Source: Fusarium oxysporum f. sp. lycopersici 4287 (lineage: Eukaryota > Ascomycota > Sordariomycetes > Hypocreales > Nectriaceae). Taken from it: a stretch of 64,000 nt of DNA. The notes beneath the pieces are model-generated. The model made no database searches. It was not told the DNA's origin and saw nothing but the letters and a program-made list of their open reading frames with translations. Location of the stretch: assembly GCF_000149955.1 (NCBI RefSeq), contig NC_030987.1, positions 3,193,138 through 3,257,137 on the forward strand, given 5' to 3'. The position numbers and the translations under genes are program-made. Shown one piece after another: positions 23,231 through 36,400 of the stretch (positions are counted from its first letter, which is position 1; each line of letters starts with the position of its first letter).

Positions 23231-26200
23231 ATTACAAGTCTGGCAGCGATGCGATGGCGAGTTGCAAACTTATTTGCTCGATCAAGCTGAGTCTCATGTT
23301 AGTCAATGATAATAGTGATGATCAAAAGGAATTTCATGAAATATCTAAGGTCATGCAAGCCTTTTGCTCCCTTTTTCATGTTTGCTATAAGCGCTGGCTT
23401 GTTATCGTTCATACGCCATACAATCACGTTTGGTGGAACTCGGAAGACCAGACGGTGACCTTCCTATGGACAAGATCTTCGGCTTGCTTGTCTTGGTGCA
23501 CGAAACACAAACAACGCGGCAAAACATGACAAGCTGGTTCGAATGACACCGTTAACATCTTGCAGTGGACAAACACTCGTTTAAGTTCCCCTATGGCCTG
23601 TTTTGATTAAGAAGCTCCTCAAGAGATGCTTGCCTCTCACAGGATAGCCAGCAGACATGAAAGCCTCGCGGTGTGAGGCGTTTGGAAGACGCTGTGACAT
23701 TTGGCCCGAAGATTTGAACAGCATAAAGCTAGGACAGCGGATGCAGATGTTGTTTCTCATATGCTTGAAAGGGGGGGACCCAGATAACGAAACGATGAAA
23801 GTTTGCACATACCATTTGACTTGCGGAGCCACAGATGAAGCACTCGGTCTTTCGTATGTAACCTGCCATTCCAACAGTGCTAGCTGGCCGAGCCCTAAAA
23901 GGTACAAGCGCAGAAGAGACTTCTGGATACGCCTGGGCCAGTACTAAATGATCTTACCTTGGGAATTTGAGAACTCATGCGCACTTTTAGGCAGACAACA
24001 CAGCCTCCGTCATTCAGTGAATAACACTTCAAGCGGGATAGTCGGACGGATCATGCACTCGACTAAAGTCTTCATAGTTAGCTTGGGTTGAATAACAATT
24101 TATCAGAAATGGCTATCTCTGCCCATTGTGAATTGTATACCGCATACGTCGAAACAAAGGGAGCCACTTGCCTGATTTAAGTACAGCTGTTGCTAATCAC
24201 CAGGGCATCGGCACCCGCGTTCTTGTTGTTTCTCGAGCCTAATTCTGCACTTGTATCAGCTTCAAATTGCGTTCCACATCAAGATTGAGGCCAATCCAGT
24301 CGTTAAGATGTGAGATGGGGTATTGAATAAGCAAACAGTGCCCTTGGCTCGGAGACATAGAGGTCAGTTACAAGGGTCAGCAGCTTCTGTCAAAGAATGA
24401 GCCGTTGTACCCTATTTCCTTCCTGATAACTCCTCGATATATGCTGTATAGGGTTATGTATTCATAGACTCGGAGGCGATATCCGGCAACATCATGGAAC
24501 AGTCCAGTCTAGCTCAGAGGCGGGACTTCATCAACAAGCATCGACAAACGAGCCGAGAAGAAGTTAGTCCCGACTTCAAGAGCCGATAAGTTGAGCGAGT
24601 TTTAAGTAATTGATAGCTTAGGGCTCCTCAGTCGTATTTAGAATGAGGGTGGTAATGATATCGGGGGTTGATCATGAGCATCGGAGTCGAAAACAATAGT
24701 CGTGTCTCACCCTTGCCTTACTCAGTAGACTGAGTAAACACTGTCGTGTTTTGTTTTTCTTTCGACAAATAAATTGTTCGATATATGTTGCTCTCTTCGG
24801 TCTCGGGTCGGGTGATGGTATCGCTGGACAAATGGTGTCACAAAGAACAAGTGCAGTGTTAAAAAGGTGAACTGCTAGAGATAACAGCTGTAGACAAGAC
24901 ACAACCGCACGAGTGCAGGATCTGGCTGTCTATATACCCACGCTTAGATTTCAAGTGATGGTGGCTGACTTTGGATCGTACAGGAATGAACTGAGAACTA
25001 AGAATCGAGAGGCTCTAGGGGGTGATTATGAGAACATGTAGCACAGGACTGAGTGAGAAGCAGACAATGAAGGAGCTAGGTCCTAAGAAGGAAGCCTGCC
25101 GAAAGTCTCGAAGAAACAACAGTAGACTCGGGGTCACCGGCTGGGGGCAGGGACTTTGAATGGGGGAAGACTTGAGGTTGCGCAGAGCCTGAGACAACGG
25201 GAAGGGCATGCAAGTTATGAAGAGCTCAGAAGCCCCAATACTAATGAAATGATAGACTTCTGAACATCTCATAGATAGCCAAAATTGTTTCGGCCATGCC
25301 ATGGTGGTGTAATGGATGGCCCAACTGCAAAAGACTGGCAGCAGTGGAGATCCGCGATGTTAACGGAGCCCACGGTAACAATTAGAAGCAGGAAGCCGCG
25401 TGCAAGTGCAGGGCTATGCTGCAAATCCTCCACGATTCTCGCCATCTGGACCAAGCAAAGGTCTTGAGAGCCCTGCCTAGATTCATTCCCGATTGAGCTC
25501 ACGGGCCGCAAGACGGCAGCGAATATTGACCGCCGAGAACAAGATGTATCCACCGAGTCTAGTCACGATCGGTAGTGTCCAATTCATTGCATGCTTGTAG
25601 TTGGTTCGTCGCTCCTTGAAGAGCGGACGCAGATATCAGCCTCAGGACATAACAAAGCGGCAGTTGTAGTCTTGGTACTTCAAGTGAGGGACGGCCTTGG
25701 ACGCTGCCCTGAGCCTGAAGACCATTATAATCCACTCCTGGCGCCAGTACGAGTGCATGAGTATGCAAGTACCCGGCCGTCAATGCTTCTACGATACGCC
25801 ACAAGCACGACTATGATTGGGAGAGGTCCTGCTTTGACGAGAAAGACGCCATAGACGGAACACCGCAGGGCAGCCCAGGTTTGTACGGTGGAGGGACAAA
25901 AGCCAGCCACTGAGATCGAAGTGCCTGATTCGTGGGCAGACTTGTCTATGATACGAAGTCGAGATGCGTCGAAACCCCCACCTAGAACAGACATGGGGAA
26001 AAGCAGCGGCGAGAACCGTCTGCTTGATAACAATACAATTGACGCAATGATCGACAATTAGGTCCATCTTTGTTCGGAAATTTTACACACATCCAAGTGC
26101 GGCCAGGGATACAGGCACAGTCGCCAAGCGATCAAGGCACCAACCAACCATGATTGGCATGCCACCCTCAACATTCAAGCTTTCGCTTCTTGTCAGTCCC

Positions 26201-29200
26201 ATCCACGCACTTTGACGGCTGGGTGGCTTTCAACCCTGGCGCCATGACATCTGATGCCTGACATACTTTTGTAGAGTAGGGCGAAGAAAGATCGACTGGC
26301 CTCTGTCAGATGCCCAGGCTATGTTTCAGGCTTTGAAGGCCCCAGTCGTCCTTACACAACGACACGTGAGGCCGAAGAAAGGTTTCATCTCCACGCACAG
26401 CGGATGCGGCATAACACTGCTGGGACAGCAGGAGACCGAAATCTATGGGGACGATGGCTAACGACTTAGTGGTTGGGGGCTTAATGCTATGACCAGGCCA
26501 GGGCAATGCCGAAGGCTCATGTGGACCAGGTCGAAATAAAGGGCCATCGAATTCACGATCAGAAGTTCCGAAGGGGGCGTTGATGATTGCGTAGATTGTC
26601 GGTGGGCCAATAAGACACCTCCGTACCCGAAGTGATGAGGAGGGGCGGCGCAGGTCCATATCATGGTCCAAAGGCTGATTAGCTTGCCCAGAAAAAGACG
26701 CGGGAGAGATCGTTGACTAGCAGAATGACAGGCTGTAAGCTTTCGTGCTCTCCATAAAGCATCATCGTAGCAAATCTGATTTCGGTGTCGGTTCCCGTCT
26801 AGCAGGGCTTGGTTTGGTTGGTACAATGCTGATGCCGACATCAGTAGCAGCGTCGTCGCGTTCGATGTTCACATTGGACGTCTAAGAGCATACAGAGCAT
26901 ACTTGGTGCTTTCAATTTGGAGGGATCGTTGAAAAAGACAACATGTCGCTGCTTTGTCTTCTAAAGCATGGTTGGTCATGAGAAGGAGACCGACGGTACG
27001 AGTAAACGAAAGCATGGCGAATGAGAATGAAGGTCGAATTTGAGTCGGACCGGGCCGTCCATCAAGAGTATCTTTCAGACCAACGGTTGTGGCCCGCGGT
27101 GTTATTGTTGTAGTCAAAGGGGTGGTGGAACTAAAGCCGTTGAAAGAACAGCTACAAGCACCAAGCGCGCGCATTTGCAATAGCTGAGACCAGAAAGTTT
27201 GAACCGTTCGGCGCGATTCCAGTTAGATCTCTGTGGAATGTGACATATGGCTATTTCCAGACTCTGAAGTCGATCAACCTTCCTTTTGCTGCCGCAGAAT
27301 GCTGATTGAGGCTGGTGATGGCACAATCACGCTGCAGCGAGAAAGTGATACAAAATCATTAAGCAGGAGTGTACTGTGAGTGATGCAGCGCGCGGCAACG
27401 ACATCAGCGGCAGTGATGGCAGTAAATCGACACCATAGGCAAAGAGGCAGGTCAGTGGTGCACCCCAAGCTACAGGAGGGTGTTGCACCAACAGACAAGG
27501 AGGTTGAGGCTGGAACTGCCAATAACAGCATCGGCCTCTACGTATGTGAGTTTGAACAGCAGACATAAAACTCTGTTCATGTGCATCTTTGGATCCAAGG
27601 TCAATAATCCTTGAAATTTGATGAATGCGGGCTGAAGGACGGAACAAATGAACAAGGGCTGGCAGGCTTTGTGTGCACCGAATCTGAGCCAGTGCTAATT
27701 TGGGTGCAATATCAGCCAGGTTGGACCCAGCCCTCTGGTCAACCCGATGCTAAGGTAGGGTAGTGTTCGTGCGTAGGTAGTCCTGATCTTGATCAGAGCT
27801 GCAATGATCATGGCGGATGAAACGTTCGTTACCGCTGGGTCAAAGCTCGGAAGGCAGATGGTGAAAGGCCGCAAAGGGACCGTAATCTGGGTGGGAGAAA
27901 TCATTAGAGGTACGTAATGAGCGCGCCATAATTGTCCTGTCTTGGTGGAAGATGCGAGCGTATTGCATGGGGTGGAGGGACTGGACACTCAAGTCCAGGT
28001 TGGCTCTTAGTGGAGGTTGAGGTCTGAGGATGGGGTTGAAAGGCGGCAACAAGCGAAGTTGTCACGCACGGGGCAGTTATCCTTGACCGGTCGAGCCTTC
28101 CCCATCTCCCACATGGCCTCTTTCCCTGTCTAAGCCAAGAGCTTTGTAATGCTATTGGCTGACACGGCCATACCCCATGGAAATTGGAAGGCCCGGTACG
28201 ATATTAACTAGATGCCCCGCCATTCAGCGCCCCCATATTGCCTTTCGACTGCCGCTTGTCAGAGGCCAACGGTGTGGGCTCCCCGCTTGATCCACTCAAG
28301 CCATCCTTATTGCACCTTCCTTATGTGAGTTAATCTTAAGGTACATGTGCCTCAACGTCCCCTGTGAAGATCCTACGTATGCCCTGGACGAGATTGCCCA
28401 TTGAATTCTCACGTATCCAATGGGGAGCCTTGATTAAACTTCCCGATCCCGATTGAATGGTCTGAAACTCAATACTGACAGCCTATGAAGCACTTGATCA
28501 CTTAGTGCTTTGTCCTATGCAGGTGCAGACACCCAGCAGAACGGACTTTATCTCGTTGCCTAAAGCACGTTCTTTGAACATTCCACTTAAGTCATGATAT
28601 TAGCGCCAAAGTGAGGCTTTTGTTGGTTCACGACATGCACCAGTGGAGTCGTTACAAAGGTTCTTTAACCTTTTAACTCTGTTACATCAGGGACAGACTA
28701 AGAATTACAGTACAGGCGGAGATTACCATCGCCTGCCTTGTTGGTAATCTCAAAGTGGCCAAAGAAATCTGATAGGTAGTATAGGCGCTTCATACGGTAA
28801 GGAGGCTTCATATGACCAGAATGCACTTTTCGACAAATGCTGAACAGGCATCTGTCAGCGAAGGGGGCTTACGATCTGTAGTAACACACTGACATCCTCT
28901 TGAGAACAAGAACGCACGAGGTCGTTTTTGGGTCACACATAACTTAATGGATGCAGAATCAAGACAGATTCTTGGAGGAGAGACAATGAAGATTACTTGA
29001 CATGAGCTCCCACCTCAAAATCCGCCCTGCAGTCAAGCTATTCTACTCCTAATCGGGATAAGCCTTTTGCATGAAGAACATCTGTATGAAAGGATTCACC
29101 CTATACCCCTCTTGTGATTTTGTAGAACCGGCATTCGCTGGGTCAACTTCAGGCAGAGGGAGCTCTTTCACTTGGCTGTAGCCCCTTGGTATAGATAAGA

Positions 29201-31823
29201 CGCCGCTGTCTCGAGCCAAAAACGGTAATAGCTGGAGAGTAATCAAAGAATTTTTAGATGCCCTAATCCAGGATTATCCCTTCATCTAAGTGAAGTTATT
29301 CCATTTGTAAAGGGGGTTTTCTTTCCTACCCCAGACCAACAGTCTTTCTGGTTCTCTGTAAGTAACTTGGACATGTCCAGGGTTAATATCGCTAGCCTCA
29401 ACTGACTGGGCGTCCCTTCTTACCACTCTTCCAACAGGTCCCATTATCAGATCTCGATACAATTGCCAATATTCATTTCATCATCACTCCTGGCATGAGG
29501 GAACGCCGGAGAATACTTGCTGGATTCTTCGGGACCGCATAGCCGTCTTTTGCTTCAAATTGGGCTGATTAGCCAGATTCGTTCGCTTCTGGTTTCCCAA
29601 TTGAGCATCTTGTCAAACCCAACAAGAGCTAACCTCGAAGTGTATGGAGTTGAAGCAAAAGGGAGGCCTTGACCAACAAGTGGACCCTCTGCGGTGTTCC
29701 TCTACCGGATGCTGCTCCTGGAGCCGCGATGGGATCCTGAGACTGAGCCTTCCGCAGTTCGAGCATGAGCCGACAGCCAAGGTCTCGTTGAAAAGGTCTT
29801 TCTGTGAGACATGGAAAAGCTTGGGAGTACAAATAAATGTTAATTTGGTAACCAATTAATCATGAACCAGGGGAAATTGCAGCATTCTGGCAAGGCAAAC
29901 TGGACCAAGGTCCAGGCCCTCGATAAGAGCTTCATATGTCTTCATGGTTTGCTTTCGGAATGTTGTGATAGAGTATTCATCATGGGGTGCCTATCAGAAT
30001 TGATAACTTTACGGTACCCCAGGTTGAAATGAGATTACTTCCAATCAGCATGATTCGGCTGTTGCTCACCGGTCATCACTAGCAACGGGCAGCTGCCACT
30101 TTGTGATAATACCAACAAACAATCATTTCTCTCTTTAACAGGGGCATGACGGTATAGTCTGAAGCATGGCCATTGATAACCCTGCCCAGGAGTATATAAC
30201 TTTGGTGACGAAGGAGGTTGTGCAACCCTCCAGCTCCCTGGATGAAACTTGGCACGCAGCTGTCCATAGTTCGCGGTGGCGCCTTGCCGATGAGCGCTCA
30301 AACGATTCAGGAACCGTTGATCCATTACATCCAGGATGGATATCCCATCGTTAACCCCAGGGGGCAACGAAGAACTGCCGAGCTTACCTTAGTAGCATCG
30401 CTTTCTGAAGCACTAGTCTCTGGGGTAAGCAAACATGGCCAAGATAAGTAGCGGTGACAGATAACTGTTTCTATGATTAGATGACCAACAGAAATTGCAG
30501 GATGATGTAGCGGCAGTTCTCAGGCTGATGCTCCAACTCTTGAGGCATGCAGGTATCCGGACAGTCTATCTAAGATCCTTGCTCCGACCTGTACGCACAC
30601 ATTTGAGACCCTTGGCAACTTCTGTATCAGATTCTTTGGGAAATAATTTGACTGACATGCTCATGACTTGCATTGCATTAGCTACCTAGGTAGAGACCAA
30701 TAGACGAGGTATCGGATATTCTGATGCAAGATAATAATAGACCCCATTTCAAGGGTGAGTACAGTTCAGATCGGCGATTGGTACATTGTAATAGCGTCCG
30801 TATCAATCCTAGACCACCTCAGCGCAGTCGTGTAAGTCGAGGTGAGTAGGTGGGCATCCATGCCTAATGCACATCATCGCCGGCCGGTGGGGCTTTTGTC
30901 TTGACAAGCCACGGCAATAGAGTGCAGTTATTACATGGCATTTCATTGCATATGCATTTGGTCCTGAATGATCCATGAAAGGACTGGCTTACTGAGTACA
31001 AACAAGCAAAAAACAAGATTAGAGACCATGCGTTATTGTTTGGGCTTTGGCGGTGATTCAGGTTTACATGGATTATCGAATCCATTTCCATTGTCTTATA
31101 CCGAATAAGTGAAAGTGAGGCATGGAGTGCATGGGCGTATCTTTGCTTGATAGCTACCTTACTATAGCAACTCCATTGGGGAGTTTATCAAATGATCAAT
31201 ATTGGCAATCTTGTGATCCATCCGAGTTTGTCATGGTTCTGACAAATCTGCCGATATCATCTAGTCTATCAATATTCGACTCAACTCATGTCTTTCTAGG
31301 TACTCTACTTACCTACCAGAAGGTACCATACCGAAAGCTCATTCATGTCCAGCGGGCAGTCATCCACTATCAGGGCAACAGGGGTCCGATGACTTGTGAG
31401 CGCTCATCGGCAGTGGCTTGGCGCCTGTGGGGACACTAAGACCAGCCTGGAACTGCCGTCATGGGCGAAAAACAGACGTAATTGTTGGTTACCTGAGGAC
31501 TCATGAGGGACCCATTCATTGATGATGACTCTTTCGATCCTTCATCATTTCTCGGTCAAACTGGGCTCCCACTCTACCTCCCTCCCTCACTCCCTCAATC
31601 ACTCAATCACTCACTCACTGCCACGCGAGACTCAGAATTAGGCAGACGATGGGCGTCTACGGTACTTGCTTGACTCATTGAGACTGATACACGGTCCTAG
31701 ACAAATAGACAAATACCCTCATAGCGTCGTCGCACCTCGATTGACTGATTGACTCTCTCTTCTCACTCCTCCAGCTTCAGCGCAGCAGCAGCAGTAGAGA
31801 GAAGTGCACTGCTTGTCCCGGGC
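23231..31823. other. Gene-free region upstream of the VIB-1-like gene (central desert)
   Basis: In 8.6 kb I see no frame with a recognisable domain, no chain of phase-compatible exons and no RNA gene. Open frames are short and occur equally on both strands. A CT-rich CACTC microsatellite sits near 31577-31620, just before the next gene. Because it is the upstream region of a regulator gene it may hold a long leader, distal control elements or non-coding transcripts; decayed repeats are the other option. Confidence 0.55.
31577..31620. repeat. CT-rich CACTC/CAATCACT microsatellite
   Basis: A pyrimidine-rich imperfect repeat (CCTCCCTCCCTCACTCCC followed by CAATCACT units), about 0.2 kb upstream of the next start codon. 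Such tracts are common in fungal core promoters. Confidence 0.6.
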
Positions 31824-33426
31824 ATGCCGAAGAAAAGGAACAACATCAAGTCCTTCAAGCCAGTCTCAACGGCTTCTCCGACTGCGTCAACATCGACGAA
31901 TAGTTCTGGTGAGTGCTGCAGTGCTTGCTTGCTATTCTGTGCTGTACAATCATGTCTGTGCAGCTGGACTGACACAAGCACACACCCCTCCCTCTGCTTT
32001 CGTCTTATTCGCCCGGCGTCCGGCCACCTCTCGGTTCGCTTCCTTTCAAACCACCCCTCCTTCTTCCCCATATCTTCAAACCGCGTGGTAGCCAAAGTCT
32101 CACAAGTAATACGCAGCAGACAGGCCCTCCCGAAGCGTCAATGAGTTGCTAGCAAACCTGCGTCGTACCTCGATCAGCCCCTCCTCCACCTCGCAGTCAG
32201 CCCTGCCTGCTGCTGCTCCCAGTGTACCCCCGGCCATCAGAGAGATACTCCAGATCCCAGACACACCGGCCCCCGCTCCTCGCCGTCTTGCCCGTCAGAG
32301 ATTCGATGGCAATGGCAGGAGACTCCCTGCTGGCCCTCCTCCGCCTAGGAGTTGGGTCGCCCGCAATTCATCGGATGCTGCTCATGAGGCCTCCTCCGTG
32401 AGCCAGTCGCGCTTGAAGACAAGAGGATTGGAAGATACTTGTTTGCCGGGGACTTATCTCCCGGAGCGTGGGAGTCTGATAGACATCGTGCTGCAGAAAC
32501 TCGCATACGAGTGGGCTTTCCACAGAGTGTACAATCAGTACCATCTGTACTTTGTGCCCAACCATTTGAAGGCAGCTCTGATCCGCTATGTTGGAATTGC
32601 CAGTGAAGCTGGGCTGTCGTTGAGTGATCTGAAGCTCATTCTGCTACCGCCGCCAGATACTTTTGATGAGACGGAGTTGGATAGTTTAACAGCTTCGAAT
32701 CCTGAAGTAAACTACCTCGATCTTTCGGGCTCCGCATGCCGGTCAATTAAACTGAAAGAGATCAGTGACTTGTTATTCCCTGCCAGAGAAGATCAACCTA
32801 CGACAGAACTACAGGAATCCTGGGACGTTTCCGAGAGTATTCCAAGCCCTCCCCGAACTTTGCTGCCCAACCTCACCCACCTTTCACTCGCCTTGCATCC
32901 CGGACATGCCTCATCCGCATCATGGAAGCAACTGCTTTCCCTGTCTCCCAAGCTTACCACGCTCACGCATTTGAGTCTGGCCTACTGGCCCGAACCATGC
33001 TTAACACCGAGGTCTCGCCTGGCCACCGTATCGAGCCCGCAAGGTCGTTATACCTATGGCGGGACGAACCTTTATTCACATTCACTTGATCACGATTGGA
33101 GTGAGGCTTTACTCGTATTGCGCATGCTGAGTAAGAATATCTATGCGCTCGAGTTTCTTGACCTCACAGGTTGCTGCCCTTGGTTCCCTGCACTGATGGC
33201 CGAAACTGGGCATGATTTTGTCAACTGGGCCGATCATTGGGGCAAGATCACTGAGCTTCGGCTCTATACAGGGTGGACGCCTGGTCCTGATGCAATGCCA
33301 TCTGAGAGATTGCGTTATCGAGAGGGAGTTCAAACGGCCAAGGATGTCGAAAGGCACATTAGAACCATGAGAGCAGGCAAGGGAAGATTTATTGTCGTAG
33401 AACGCGACAGCTTAGATGATATATAG
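31824..33426 (+). CDS. Protein of unknown function with leucine-rich segments
   Basis: Two exons (31824-31908, 32117-33426) join in phase to 464 aa. The 208-nt intron ends TACGCAG, and the junction gives SSADRPSRSVNELLANLRR. I do not recognise the family with certainty. The N-terminus is short and basic (MPKKRNNIKSFKP), then comes a Pro-rich stretch and a PGTYLPERGSLIDIVLQKLA segment. After that, spaced leucine-rich stretches resemble leucine-rich repeats (VNYLDLSGSACRSIKLKE, LPNLTHLSLALHPGHA, LTTLTHLSLAYWPEP, IYALEFLDLTGCCPW). I see no signal peptide or membrane segment. I vaguely recall fungal relatives being auto-annotated as tafazzin, but I see no HX4D acyltransferase motif and do not support that. 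An ATG 25 codons upstream (31749) is in frame. Its stop is 55 bp from that of the converging ABC transporter. Confidence 0.8.
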
Positions 33427-33481
33427 ACAGTAAACTCATAAAAGTATCCGCATTGTCTCCCAGCATTTGTCTGTCGGTGAA

Positions 33482-36400
33482 TCATTCTCCAGATCGATGT
33501 CCGGTTGCCCAGAGAGCTTTGAACTTGGCATCTGATGCAAGGAGACTCTTTGGTTCACCGAGCTCGACGACGCACCCCTTGTCCATCACAATTACGCGGT
33601 CGAAATCGATGATCGTATCCAGACGGTGGGTGATAAACACGACGGTGTGGTCCTTGAACTCGCTCTCGATGACGGCCTTGATGGTCTCTTCTGTCTTTTG
33701 GTCCACACTATGGCTCTATTAGTTCCTTAGCTCGTAGTTGCATCGTTTGTTCGGCTTGCCTGCTCGTTGCTTCATCCAGAAGAACGATTCTCCCGTCGTT
33801 CTTCCTCAGCACTGTCCGTGCCAGGAAGAAGAGCTGCTTCTGCCCATGGCTCAACGTGTCTTGATCAAACGAAGCATCCAAGCCCCCATATCGTTCGATC
33901 GAATCATATAGTTCAACAAGACGAAGTGCCTCTTTGATTTCCACGTCGGAGTAGATACCAAGCGGATCAACGTTGTGTCGAACCGTGCCGGGGAGTACGA
34001 ACTGGTCTTGCGTCAGAGTGATGAGACGACTACGGATCGTTTCTCGAGGAACAGAAGATAGAGAGATCCCATCGATAATTATACTGCCAGACGTAGAGTC
34101 TAGTAGTCTGAGAAAAGCAAGAAATATAGATGATTTTCCACTGTGAACAAAAGACTGTCAGAGCGAGAGAGGCATTGGCGTGAAAATACTGACCTTCCTG
34201 TGCGACCGCAAATACCTACCTTCTCCCCTCCCTTGATCTCCAAACTGACTGCATCAAGAGCTTTAATAACTTCTCCGTCTCCGTCACCATACGATGCAGT
34301 CAAGTTGTGGATCTGAATAGCTCCTTTGTCAGGCCACTGGGCTGGCGGCTGGTGTGTCTCTCCTGGTAAGCTCTCCTCGCCAGTCTCTTCAGCGAATTGC
34401 TTAATGCGAGCTACAGCACCGATGGATGTCTCGATAGAAGTCCAGAACTGAATAAGCATGTTCACGGTCTCACTTAACGAGATTAGCTGCACGAGAGATA
34501 CGCCCGTTAAACCTACATCGACTTCCCCACGAAGACGAACCGCGAGACCAACGAGAAGAAGAGCCAGGGCTGCGGTGGTCAGGTCGAGGACGAGGACGAG
34601 CCAACGCTGGACGATCATGAGGAGATAGAAAGGCCTCTGTGAGCGATCTACGAGAGTGTGGTTGGCCTGAATAACTGCATCGTTCCATCCGAAGGCTCGT
34701 ATTGTTGCTAGACCAGAGAGTGTTTCGAGGAATTGGGTGTATAGAGGGGCTTTCTCCTCGAGATCGAGCAGACGGAGCTGACGAGAGGTACGGAGATAAC
34801 CATGTTGAAGATAGAAATAGACAGCTCCTAGGAGAGGGAATGTAGCTGCTATATAGGGGTTTGAAGAGGCAAGGAGGCCGGCTTTGGCGATGGCACCGAA
34901 GAAACCTATTCTATTAGTAAAGCATTTAGTTGATGAGCCGGGGCCTTGGCTTACTGGCGAGAGTCACAACGAGACCAAGGGGGAGCTGGTTGTCTACCAT
35001 TCCTATATCCTGCGAGAACCTCCGTGTGTTAGCTTTCGAAACTACTTCTGCGATATCAGCTTACCGTGTTGTGATTGACCCCAGGTCTGTCGTGGTAAAG
35101 AGAGACAAAGGTGCCCTAGGAGGATTAGTTGACAGTCCATTGTTACGTCAATCCATAGACCTACCTGATTACTGTAGATAACAGTTTCTTGTGCAGAGTT
35201 ATTCCAGACTTTGCCGCTACCAGGACAATGACAAACCTGCTACAGTCAGTATCCAGTACGTGCAACGAGCATCTGTATAGAGTACCATATAAGAACTGCA
35301 AACCAGATGACTGCGGTAACCTGAAGAGCGGCATAGATACCAAGGTAGTAACCCGCTTGATCGTTTCCATTCGCATTGTCATCAGTCCAAAATTTCAGCC
35401 AAATTGCTAGTCTATGTCAGTATCTCGAACAGTAACTGGATGCCAGGTGACAAACTTGGGAAGCTTTCTAGAAAAGCCCAGATGATCTCGAGTACTAGAA
35501 GGACTATCATAAAAAGACCGCCAGTGCTGCTGAAGTAGTATCGATATACAGTCGAGTCCCCACGTTGTCTGCGTGTATCTTCTTCATTGGCTTGTTGTTT
35601 TGGAGTCGCTTGTGCTAGCTTGGAGGCCTGTTCTTTGATATCGTCAGTTTCAAGCGTCGGGGCTTCACCCCCATGAACCCTGTCTCTCAGTAAGGAGTGC
35701 ACATAGCCATCAGTGTCTTTGAGATCAGAGACTGTGCTTTGCTCGGAGATTTTTCCATCCTTGTTAAGACAAATGATGTGGTCAGCAGACGATAGAAAGT
35801 CAACTATGATCCCGTTAGCGACTATGTTTGAGAAATACTTGGAGTGTTATACCCGATTGAGTCGCAAGAACAGTTGTCGTATTCCACTGCCTCAGCAAAC
35901 CACGTTCGCCAAAGAGGTTCTCGAACACAGTACGGGCAGTCTGGCCATCCAGTCCACTAAAGACATCATCGAAGAGAGCAATCCGAGGTTTTGAATAGAC
36001 AGCTCTGGCCAATGCCTATTTAGTTAGTATATAGCCGATTACTCCCTTGGTCTTGACTTACAACTCGTTGCTTCTGACCTCCACTGAGGGCCAGCCCCTT
36101 GCTGCCAATAACGGTGCTGTCACCCTGGGTAAGTTGTCTGAAATCCTTCTCTACATCACAAGCTTTAACAACGGCTTGGTATAGAACAGGGTCGAAGTGC
36201 GAGTAGCCGATGATGTTTTCACGAATTGTTCGGTTCTGGCATGTTAGCTTGGAAACAAGTAAAAATATCGGGTAGGCATACCAGGAGCCAAGGACTTTGC
36301 TCGCACCAGGCAATCCCCTTACTATGAATATCAATTGATCCAGTTATATTGGGAACTTCTCCAAGAAGTGCTTTCAGTAGAGTGGTTTTGCCACTCGCAA

